NCBI GenBank assembly: GCA_034439915.1
Contig: JAWXBI010000232.1
Coordinates: forward strand, 1 to 14,038
Direction of reading: 5' to 3'
DNA length: 14,038 bases
DNA from: JADJLQ01 sp034439915
GTDB lineage: Bacteria > Bacteroidota > Bacteroidia > Chitinophagales > Saprospiraceae
The notes under the pieces were generated by a model, which was not told where the DNA came from, searched no databases, and was given only the letters and a program-made list of their open reading frames with translations. This document shows, one piece after another, positions 7,775-14,038 of the stretch (its first letter is position 1; each line of letters opens with the position of its first letter). Made by a program: the position numbers and the translations under genes.

Positions 7775-9880
7775 TTAATTATTAGTAGCTGCGTCCAGGG
7801 GTTTGGATTGGATCCATTTAATCATCACCTCAGCCCCCAGCTGCAGGTAATGGTCTCTTTTATAATAATTCGTCAGCCTGTTGTTACGGTCGATTCTGCT
7901 TTTCTCAACAGTTTCACCTTCAAGGATACCATAAATGTCCAGGTCCTCGCTGACACGCATCAGGGTCCGGTTGAACGCCGATTTTTCACGGATGGATTTA
8001 ACCTGTGACCGGTAAGCCTCTTCGGAAATAATTTTAGGCTCATCATTTTGAGCGGCAAGCCACCTGGAATTTTCTTCAAATTTCCGGAAAGACTGAGCGG
8101 TATCCAGCTGGCCAAGATATGTTTTCAGATAGGCAATATCCGGTGTATGGGATGTCCAGGTATTGTATTGCAGTTTTCCCAATTGGTCCCAGGGTAAGGC
8201 TGTCGGTTGATCTTTTTCTTTAACCTTATAATTTTCATAATATCCGTTGAGTTTGAGATCGGGTTCGACCCCTTTTAGTTGCACTGACTCTCCGTTGACC
8301 CGATAATATTTTTGCATCGTGATATGCACACTGCCCAAATCAAACGTGCTGGTCTGATTAGTATTGAGGTTGTAAGGCCTTTGAACGGATCCTTTGCCAT
8401 ACGTGCCAGAACCGATGATCAGTCCTCTTTTATAATCCTGGATCGCTGCGGCAAAAATTTCCGATGCTGAAGCGCTGAATTCATTGACCAAAACACTCAG
8501 TGGGCCATCATAAACTATTTTGTTGTCGCGGTCCATATACACTCCCGGTTTTCCAGACCTGCCTTTGACCTGCACCACCGGTCCCTGGGATATGAACAAT
8601 CCAACCATATTGACTACCTCCTGCAAACTACCGCCTCCGTTGCCCCGAAGGTCCATAATAATGCCATCGACCTGATTGGCTTTGAGGCGTTCCAGTTCTT
8701 TTGCAACATCATCGGCACAACTTCTGCCATTATCATCTCCAAAGTTGGTATAAAACTTAGGCAGGTTGATGATGCCTATCTTCTTATTCTTAATGTTGAG
8801 GATATTGCTTCTGGCAAAGGTTTCTTCAATTTTAAGTTCTTCCCGGACGAGGTTGATCACTTTGATGGTACCGTCCATTTTTTTCATGGTCAGGGAGACC
8901 ACTGATTTATTAGCGCCCCGGATCAATTTTACCCCATCGGGTATACTAAACCCGGCTATATCTACCGGTTTATCTTCTCCCTGAGCTACTTTGAGGATGA
9001 TATCACCTGTTTCAACCTCACCTGATCTCCAGGCAGGTCCACCCACAGAGACCGAGGCTATTCTCAGGTAACCGTTTTCTTCTCCGATCTGAGCCCCGAT
9101 GCCATAAAATTTACCGGAAATACTTTCATCCCAGCTCCTTTTTTCCACCGGTAAAAAATAATCAGTATGGGGGTCCATGATGTTCACAATACTGTTGAGG
9201 TAGAGGCTAAAAAATTCATCATCGCTGTTTTGGGTGTTATATTGATCCAGGATTTTTTTGATTACGGATTGTGTGAGTTTCCTGGCTTCTGCTTCCAGCT
9301 CGGCATCGGTCCTGGATTTGATAGAATCTATTTTCGAAGCTTCCCGGTTATCTTTAAAGTCTACATATTTTTCAAGAACGAGGTATTTTATTTTATTAGA
9401 CCATACCCTGGACCGATCCTGAAGGGTGCCAGGATAATCTTTTTCAACGGGGAGATATACTTCCTTAGTACCGGATTGAAACGAAAAAGGCGATTTAAAC
9501 CAGACTGGGTATTCTGCTTGTAGTTCACCAATCCTGATCTTGTATTTTGCCATTACTTCATAAAAAAATGCAACGGATTCGCCGTTCAATTCGTCATCCA
9601 GCAGGAGTTTATATTTACTGAAAGAAGCGATATCGGATTGGATGAAAATATTTTTTTCACTGTCCATTCTTTTTAAAAATTCATCATAGATCTGGAGGGA
9701 AAGTTTGTCGTCATAATTCTTAGGGCTGTAGTGACCGCCCTGAATTGCACGGGCCAGGGCGTGAAGGGTTTGATCGTATTTGTCACCAGGGGCATCCAAT
9801 ACCCGTAAACCCAATAAAAGAAATAAGGTATTGAAACAAAAAAATACCGCCAGGGTTTTTTTCCAGATTGGTTTAGTCAT
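7775..9880 (-). CDS. prc: Carboxy-terminal processing protease, S41 family (Prc/Tsp type)
   Basis: Periplasmic tail-specific protease that degrades or trims proteins from exposed C-termini. It has 701 residues, close to E. coli Prc. Order: an N-terminal signal or anchor (MTKPIWKK, then a hydrophobic stretch), a helical N-terminal domain (about 50-225, with the family-like FLKRMDSEKNIF), PDZ (about 256-344), the S41 catalytic domain, and the Prc-type C-terminal domain. Catalytic residues are all present by comparison with E. coli S430/D441/K455: S471 in NEFSASASEIF, D482 in IQDYKRG, K496 in TYGKGSVQ. The reading frame extends to a TTG at 9937, but a strong promoter sits at 9913-9942, so a transcript would start after that codon. 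ATG 9880 also gives a proper basic n-region, so it is the start chosen. First gene of an operon with the M13 peptidase. Confidence 0.96.
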   Translation of the reverse strand: MTKPIWKKTLAVFFCFNTLFLLLGLRVLDAPGDKYDQTLHALARAIQGGHYSPKNYDDKLSLQIYDEFLKRMDSEKNIFIQSDIASFSKYKLLLDDELNGESVAFFYEVMAKYKIRIGELQAEYPVWFKSPFSFQSGTKEVYLPVEKDYPGTLQDRSRVWSNKIKYLVLEKYVDFKDNREASKIDSIKSRTDAELEAEARKLTQSVIKKILDQYNTQNSDDEFFSLYLNSIVNIMDPHTDYFLPVEKRSWDESISGKFYGIGAQIGEENGYLRIASVSVGGPAWRSGEVETGDIILKVAQGEDKPVDIAGFSIPDGVKLIRGANKSVVSLTMKKMDGTIKVINLVREELKIEETFARSNILNIKNKKIGIINLPKFYTNFGDDNGRSCADDVAKELERLKANQVDGIIMDLRGNGGGSLQEVVNMVGLFISQGPVVQVKGRSGKPGVYMDRDNKIVYDGPLSVLVNEFSASASEIFAAAIQDYKRGLIIGSGTYGKGSVQRPYNLNTNQTSTFDLGSVHITMQKYYRVNGESVQLKGVEPDLKLNGYYENYKVKEKDQPTALPWDQLGKLQYNTWTSHTPDIAYLKTYLGQLDTAQSFRKFEENSRWLAAQNDEPKIISEEAYRSQVKSIREKSAFNRTLMRVSEDLDIYGILEGETVEKSRIDRNNRLTNYYKRDHYLQLGAEVMIKWIQSKPLDAATNN

Positions 9881-9912
9881 GTAACTATTGATTAGATGAA
9901 AATGAATGTATG

Positions 9913-9942
9913 CAAATTTACTGGAAACTAAAGACAAACAAA
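9913..9942 (-). promoter_or_regulatory. Bacteroidota-type promoter for the S41-M13 protease operon
   Basis: On the minus strand TAAATTTG (9913-9920) is an exact match to the -7 consensus TAnnTTTG. TTTG (9939-9942) lies 18 bases upstream as the -33 element; a second TTTG at 9935-9938 would give a 14-base spacer. The start of transcription would fall near 9906, giving a leader of about 25 bases before ATG 9880. The match is good on both elements and supports the shorter protein start. Confidence 0.65.
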
Positions 9943-9943
9943 T

Positions 9944-9957
9944 CCCCTTTTTCGGGG
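9944..9957 (-). repeat. G/C-block palindrome, copy in reverse orientation
   Basis: On the minus strand this reads CCCCGAAAAAGGGGATTTG, aligning with the plus-strand copy at 10170 (CCCGGAAAGGGGGATTTT). Its AT-rich tail runs directly into the TTTG boxes of the S41 protease promoter, so the element abuts or forms part of the promoter. Confidence 0.5.
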
Positions 9958-10097
9958 GAGGTTAAGCAGGCCATTCCGTTGGAAATTTTCCTTGCCCGCA
10001 ATCTGAATACCCTTATGAGGTTAAATAAAAGAAATGGGACAGTGAATGAAACCGCCCCATTAAAGAACACTCTACTTTTATAATATTTTATGCAAGA

Positions 10098-10132
10098 GGT
10101 TGAAGGTTGAAGGTTGAAGGTTAAAGGTTAAT
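10098..10132. repeat. GGTTGAA heptamer tandem repeat
   Basis: Three perfect GGTTGAA copies (10098-10118) followed by the variants GGTTAAA and GGTTAAT. Read on the minus strand this is TTCAACC/TTTAACC, close to the AACCCTTT array at the left edge and the CTCAACC copies at 199-279. It lies between the response regulator stop and the S41 protease promoter. Confidence 0.85.
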
Positions 10133-10169
10133 GATTCAAAAATATTAGCAATACGTGGATAAAGATTCA

Positions 10170-10191
10170 CCCGGAAAGGGGGATTTTTGAT
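10170..10191 (+). repeat. G/C-block palindrome downstream of the response regulator
   Basis: CCCGGAAAGGGGGATTTT followed by TGAT. It closely resembles the copy at 10888-10910, differing mainly by two inserted bases and one substitution in the loop. It overlaps the start of the hairpin at 10186-10217. Confidence 0.6.
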
Positions 10192-10217
10192 TGATCCGAT
10201 GCGTCGGATCAATCAAA
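10186..10217 (-). terminator. 14-bp perfect hairpin covering the response regulator stop codon
   Basis: A perfect inverted repeat: arms at 10186-10199 and 10204-10217 around the 4-base loop TGCG. The regulator's TGA stop (10213-10215 on the plus-strand scale) lies inside the arm transcribed first. The position at the end of the kinase-regulator operon suggests a transcription end or RNA-stabilising structure. On the minus strand it is followed by AAATCCCCC, not a U-run, so a classical intrinsic terminator is not proven. Confidence 0.55.
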
Positions 10218-10833
10218 TCAGTTTATCCTGACGAGCTATCCGGATCGCATCTTCCTTGGAATTGACATCCAGTTTGCTATAGATATTTTTGATATGGGTT
10301 TTGACAGTTTCCTTGTCAATAAACAAGTCAGCGGCAATGCGGGTTCTGCTCTTACCTTCTGCGATCCCTTCCAGGATCTGGGTTTCCCTTTTAGTTAGCG
10401 GGGTATCCTGATTTTTTCTAAACGATTGAATCACCAGTTTGGCCACACTGGCGCTGAGGGAACCGCCGCCGTGCATGACTTCTTTGATCGCTTCTATGAT
10501 TTTGGAGGATGGGGTGTTTTTGGTGAGATAACCCGCAGCGCCTGAACGCAGGGCCTTAAATATGTTTTGTTCGTTTTCGTATACCGTTAGAATCAGGATA
10601 TGGGCCGGAGGGTATTTTTTTTTGATTTTAGTGATCGCTTCTAATCCATTAAGGCCGGGCAATTCAATATCAAGTAAAATAACATCGGGATAATCACCGG
10701 TGAGTTGGGGTTCTGCTTCTTCGTAACTCGCATAACTACTCACCATTTTGAGTCCGTCAGAAAGATTGATCAGATAGGTGAATCCTTCGCGGATAGTTTG
10801 GTCGTCTTCAATGATGATAACCCGGATATCCAT
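10213..10833 (-). CDS. NarL/LuxR-family response regulator
   Basis: Cytoplasmic DNA-binding response regulator of 206 residues, full length for the NarL group. The receiver domain (about 3-120) has acidic residues E9, D10 and D11, phospho-acceptor D55 (VILLDIELPG), T83 and K105 (GYLTKNTP), all conserved. The LuxR-type helix-turn-helix is at about 146-200 (LTKRETQILEGIAEGKS, then the recognition helix near KETVKTHIKNIYSKL). It starts at an ATG 50 bases after the sensor kinase stop and is surely its partner, since the kinase belongs to the HisKA_3 class that normally pairs with NarL-type regulators. Target genes are unknown; no inverted repeats were matched to it with certainty. The 3' end is folded into a long hairpin. 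Confidence 0.97.
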   Translation of the reverse strand: MDIRVIIIEDDQTIREGFTYLINLSDGLKMVSSYASYEEAEPQLTGDYPDVILLDIELPGLNGLEAITKIKKKYPPAHILILTVYENEQNIFKALRSGAAGYLTKNTPSSKIIEAIKEVMHGGGSLSASVAKLVIQSFRKNQDTPLTKRETQILEGIAEGKSRTRIAADLFIDKETVKTHIKNIYSKLDVNSKEDAIRIARQDKLI

Positions 10834-10883
10834 GGTCTTTAGAGTAGTTAGTATGACAAAGTTCCCCTTAATATACCGGATTA

Positions 10884-13868
10884 TTATCCCTCGGAACGGG
10901 GGATTTTGATTTTAATTTGGATTACCGTGCCCTGGGGCTGATTTGGACTGATGTGCAGATGGCCACCAATACGCGATATTCTTTTTTGCATATTGTCCAG
11001 GCCATACCCTTTTTTAAGGCTCATTTGTCCGGGAATTCCCTGTCCGTTATCCTTGATCCAAACCGTCAAATTCCATCCATCGTGCAGGGAGGAAGGGCTG
11101 AGATCAAATTCGATGGAAGCTTGTGAAGCATGGGCATGTTTTAAAATATTATTGAATGCCTCTTTGGTGATCATTATGATATTGCGGCTGTATTCAAAAG
11201 GAGGTTTGACCTCTTTAAAATCCGGGTCTGTATCGATATACCTGAAATGCACCTGGGTATCCTGAAACAACTCCATCCCGAAATTATAAACCCGGTTGAC
11301 TAACTCATACAGGGTATTGTTGTTGGGTGCCAGTGCCCAGATAATGTCTTTGGTCCCTACATATAAGCCCTGGATATTTTCCCGGATTTGTGCCATGAGT
11401 TTATTTTGTTCCACATTACCTTCCAGTTTGGTTTGAAGGATATCCGTGAGGAGGGAAAGACGGGTGATTTTATTGCCCAGGTCGTCGTGTAAATCTTCTG
11501 AAGTCCTTTGCTGGATCTTGATTTGTTCCTGCAATCGGGTTTCTTTTAATAAAGCCTGTTGACGTGTCCGGATGATCATCCGGATTTTCTGTATGACTGC
11601 ACCAGCCAGCAATAAGATCAGTATTCCAATGAGCCTGAACCAACCGGTTTGATAAAATGGCGGATTGATTTTGAATTCGTAAGTCAGTTCATTGGAATAA
11701 ACCGGGGGATCGGTATCCAGTATTGCGCGGGCTTTGAAGGTGTACTTTCCCGGTGGCAAATTAGGATAGATTGCCCAGGGCACCGGATTGGGTGCAGAAT
11801 AAAGGGTATCAGTACCCGACAGAAAATATTGGTATTTCATTTTTTCAGGGGCACTGAGGTGTATAGCCTGGAGCGAAAAGGTCAGGTGGTTTTGTTTATG
11901 GCTGAGCAACAATGATTTGGGGATCGTGGACCAGGCGATCAGGGTATCCGGGCCAAAGGCGGAATCCACAGCCTGCGATGATACCTGTACGGACTTAAGA
12001 AATAGGCGGGGAGGTTCCAGAGCCTGGGTAGGCCGGGGCTCATAGATATAAATGCCTTTAGTCGTTCCCACCCAGATACGACCGGATGAATCCTGCAGCA
12101 GGGCGTTTTGGTTACATTCGGGACCTAATTTTTGATTGGCTGATTTTAACGGTCGGACATTAAACGTATTATTGGTCGCATTAAAGGTAATTTTATTGAG
12201 CCCGTTGACCGTGCTGGCATATAGAACATCACCGACCGGAAGTATACTAAAAGTCATATTGGAAGACAATCCGTTTTTTTCATTACAACCAAAGGTTTTT
12301 CCATTCGAGGTATCCCACAAAACCAATCCATTTTCTGAGGTGCCTAAAACCAGATATTTCCCCCATTTGCGCATGGAGCTGATCAGCAGACCCTTGATTA
12401 TGGGTAATTCAATCGGAGAATATTGGAGTTTACGGTTGATTCCATACATTCCATTGGAGGTGCCGATTATCATACTGTCAGGCAAGTATTCGATCACGGA
12501 AAAGCAGGCTACATTCAATCCGGGCACCAGCATTGGTTTTCCATCTTCAATTTTAGCTAGGCCTGCAGGACTGGTAAGCCAAATGGTATTTTTAGAATCT
12601 TCATAAATACTGGTATAACTGCGTGGGAATTTTAGGATATCGTTGCCAATACGTTCAAATTTTTTGTTTTTATACCGCCACAATCCTTCGCCGAGGGTTC
12701 CAATCCATACCGTTTGACTTTTATCGATGAATAAACAATTTATTTTATTGCCCTGGGTCGTAGTAGTGGGTATATGGTGATGAATGATTTTGCCCTTATC
12801 GATTACCGAGAGACCGTTTTCAAGGGAACCGGCCCAGATGGTTTCCGAAGTATCTTTTACCAGGGCCATGATGATGTTTCCGCTTAAACCACTGCCCCTG
12901 TCATAGATCCTGAACGTCTGATCGTGAAACTTAAAAATCCCATTCCCATCGGATGCAAACCACAAATTGTCTTCAACATCCCGGTAAATATCCATAATGC
13001 CATTGTCAGTAAGTCCCTGAAGCTGACCAATATACTCTGGCTTTAGGCCGGGTACAATTTTATAGGCCCCTTTTATGGTGCCGACATACAAGGTTCCCTG
13101 ACGGTCGATCTCCATACAAATAGGGGAAGACGGAAAATCAGCATCAACCCGTTCCATCAGGTTCTCTGAAATAAAGTGAAGCCCGTATTCTCCCAGCCCA
13201 TACATCCCTTGTTTGGAAGCACTCCATACTAATTGCCGGAAAACCATATTGGTATCCTGTCCTTGCAATGTATATACGGGCATCCATTGACCATCAGATA
13301 ACCGAAAGATTCCTTTTTTAAAAAATGAAGCATAGAGTATCGATGAATCTGTGGTGATGGCAGTAATCATTTGAGTCGTGTCAGTAAACTGCTCCAGGGT
13401 AGTCGTTTTTTCGTTTAATTTAAACAAACGCCAACCGTTCAGGAGAGCATATATACTGCCATCTCCGGTTTGAATGATTTCTTTGATGTTTTTCCTTGTG
13501 GCCCGGGTGGTTATTTCATGAATTTTAAAACGCCTGCCATTATAAGATTGTAATCCTGCTTCCGATCCGATCCAAATGGTGTTGGCGCGATCGACAAATA
13601 CGGTGCTGGTCAGGGAATGTACCAACCCATTTCCATAATTAAAATTGGAAAACTCTTTACCATCAAAACGACTAATCCCTCCCAGAGTGCTTATCCAAAG
13701 CATACCATACTGATCCTGAACGATTTGGTTGACCTGGGACTGGACCAGACCCTCTTCTATACTATAATTGACAAAGTCATATTTTTGTGCCCAGCTTACT
13801 CCGGTTATCAACATGGAACAAGCCAAAACAACAAATATCCTTATTCTGGAAAGGGTAATTCGAATCAT
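10884..13868 (-). CDS. Sensor histidine kinase with periplasmic Reg_prop propeller and Y_Y_Y domains (HisKA_3)
   Basis: Membrane sensor kinase of 994 residues from ATG 13868. Order: signal peptide to WAQ (1-28), a large periplasmic propeller of Reg_prop-type repeats (about 45-620, with repeated D-x-x-G/N-x-(I/L)W-(I/F)-(G/S)-T/S-x-x-G-(L/I) motifs), a Y_Y_Y domain (about 669-735), one membrane helix (about 744-762), a short coiled linker, HisKA_3 with H794 in EDLHDDLGNKITRL, and HATPase_c with N-box EAFNNILKHAH (N907), D940 in KDNGQGIP and GYGLDNMQKRI near 954. There is no fused receiver or AraC domain, unlike the hybrid propeller kinases of Bacteroides; the regulator is a separate gene 50 bases downstream. 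The extended frame to 13919 begins with TTG and lengthens the basic n-region, so ATG 13868 is preferred. The last eight codons lie in a repeat-like palindrome. The ligand is unknown. Confidence 0.95.
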   Translation of the reverse strand: MIRITLSRIRIFVVLACSMLITGVSWAQKYDFVNYSIEEGLVQSQVNQIVQDQYGMLWISTLGGISRFDGKEFSNFNYGNGLVHSLTSTVFVDRANTIWIGSEAGLQSYNGRRFKIHEITTRATRKNIKEIIQTGDGSIYALLNGWRLFKLNEKTTTLEQFTDTTQMITAITTDSSILYASFFKKGIFRLSDGQWMPVYTLQGQDTNMVFRQLVWSASKQGMYGLGEYGLHFISENLMERVDADFPSSPICMEIDRQGTLYVGTIKGAYKIVPGLKPEYIGQLQGLTDNGIMDIYRDVEDNLWFASDGNGIFKFHDQTFRIYDRGSGLSGNIIMALVKDTSETIWAGSLENGLSVIDKGKIIHHHIPTTTTQGNKINCLFIDKSQTVWIGTLGEGLWRYKNKKFERIGNDILKFPRSYTSIYEDSKNTIWLTSPAGLAKIEDGKPMLVPGLNVACFSVIEYLPDSMIIGTSNGMYGINRKLQYSPIELPIIKGLLISSMRKWGKYLVLGTSENGLVLWDTSNGKTFGCNEKNGLSSNMTFSILPVGDVLYASTVNGLNKITFNATNNTFNVRPLKSANQKLGPECNQNALLQDSSGRIWVGTTKGIYIYEPRPTQALEPPRLFLKSVQVSSQAVDSAFGPDTLIAWSTIPKSLLLSHKQNHLTFSLQAIHLSAPEKMKYQYFLSGTDTLYSAPNPVPWAIYPNLPPGKYTFKARAILDTDPPVYSNELTYEFKINPPFYQTGWFRLIGILILLLAGAVIQKIRMIIRTRQQALLKETRLQEQIKIQQRTSEDLHDDLGNKITRLSLLTDILQTKLEGNVEQNKLMAQIRENIQGLYVGTKDIIWALAPNNNTLYELVNRVYNFGMELFQDTQVHFRYIDTDPDFKEVKPPFEYSRNIIMITKEAFNNILKHAHASQASIEFDLSPSSLHDGWNLTVWIKDNGQGIPGQMSLKKGYGLDNMQKRISRIGGHLHISPNQPQGTVIQIKIKIPRSEG
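10888..10910 (+). repeat. G/C-block palindrome inside the 3' end of the sensor kinase gene
   Basis: CCCTCGGAACGGGGGATTTT followed by GAT. It shares its G-block and ATTTTGAT tail with the intergenic copy at 10170-10191. On the coding strand it encodes the final residues IKIPRSEG of the kinase, so the gene either ends within the repeat or the likeness is chance. Confidence 0.55.
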
Positions 13869-13932
13869 TCCGGATAGGACAGGGGTTAAAATTTTACGTA
13901 GGGTCAGTCCTTTATGCAAAATTGTCCAATTT

Positions 13933-13970
13933 ATTCCGGATTTGATCCCCCGGAATGGGTGAAATTTGAA
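13933..13970. repeat. Inverted repeat and G/C-block palindrome upstream of the sensor kinase
   Basis: CCCCCGGAATGGGTGAAATTTG starts at 13947 and resembles the elements at 10170 and 10888. It overlaps a 7-bp inverted repeat, ATTCCGG at 13933-13939 and CCGGAAT at 13950-13956, with a 10-base spacer. The site lies 65-90 bases before ATG 13868. It could be an operator in the kinase leader, or only another copy of the repeat family. No exact TAnnTTTG box was seen upstream of the kinase. Confidence 0.45.
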
Positions 13971-14038
13971 CCAAATTCAAATAATGTTCATCCGGGAGGT
14001 CTGCAACTCAAGAAAACGAATAGCGATAAAATAGTCAA

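Larger units (their letters stand above)
9881..10212. other. Gene-free region upstream of the S41 protease
   Basis: This 332-base stretch contains, from right to left, part of the hairpin over the response regulator's 3' end, a G/C-block palindrome (10170-10191), a heptamer tandem repeat (10098-10132), an imperfect stem around 10033-10061, a reverse-oriented G/C-block palindrome (9944-9957) and the S41 protease promoter. No credible ORF or tRNA-like fold was seen. Confidence 0.75.

Noticed and set aside
10033..10061. Stem-loop AATGGGAC...GCCCCATT as a terminator
   Set aside because: The stem has two mismatches in eleven pairs, a 7-base loop and no T-run on either side, and it is far from any stop codon.
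12136..12606. Plus-strand ORF of 156 codons inside the sensor kinase
   Set aside because: Lies wholly antisense to a well-supported propeller domain and shows no family motif.
10213..13868. Hybrid one-protein two-component system split by a frameshift
   Set aside because: The kinase ends in a complete HATPase domain with its own stop, and the regulator has its own ATG and complete receiver after a 50-base gap; two genes is the normal arrangement for HisKA_3 kinases.

Overview
The window looks like chromosomal DNA of a member of the Bacteroidota, tentatively from the Saprospiraceae/Chitinophaga side of the phylum. The signs are moderate-to-low GC, no Shine-Dalgarno sequences before the starts, at least one good Bacteroidota-type promoter (TTTG then TAnnTTTG), an outer-membrane beta-barrel protein of the TonB-receptor type with a carboxypeptidase-regulatory-like N-terminal domain, and a propeller-type (Reg_prop/Y_Y_Y) sensor histidine kinase. 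The lineage is inferred from gene content only. The genetic code appears standard: the seven genes end in TAA (4) or TGA (3).

Layout from left to right. Positions 1-272 hold no gene. They contain twelve perfect copies of the octamer AACCCTTT running off the left edge, a small hairpin, and two stem-loops lying between copies of CTCAACCTCAA. Positions 273-2968, minus strand, carry a two-gene operon for a Tat-exported molybdenum hydroxylase: a small 2Fe-2S subunit followed by a large molybdopterin subunit (IorAB type, substrate unknown). Next, plus strand, is an outer-membrane beta-barrel receptor (3232-5652). Its signal peptide is interrupted by an in-frame TAG. Convergent with it, on the minus strand, is a protease operon: a Prc/Tsp-type S41 protease (7775-9880) followed by an M13 zinc metallopeptidase (5699-7738). 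After a 332-base intergenic region comes a second minus-strand operon: a periplasmic-propeller sensor kinase (10884-13868) followed by its NarL/LuxR-type response regulator (10213-10833).

The genes fall into separate cell-envelope functions: periplasmic oxidation, outer-membrane uptake, periplasmic or membrane protein turnover, and envelope sensing. Nothing shows that they form one system. Several predicted starts move inward: the extended forms of the S41 protease, the M13 peptidase and the kinase begin at TTG, and each has an internal ATG that gives a better signal peptide.

The least ordinary material is the non-coding sequence: a five-member family of short G/C-block palindromes (one of which encodes the kinase C-terminus), a 14-bp perfect hairpin that contains the regulator's stop codon, recurring TYAACC-type tandem repeats, and the amber codon in the receptor's signal peptide. 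I did not find convincing evidence of a new multi-gene system.
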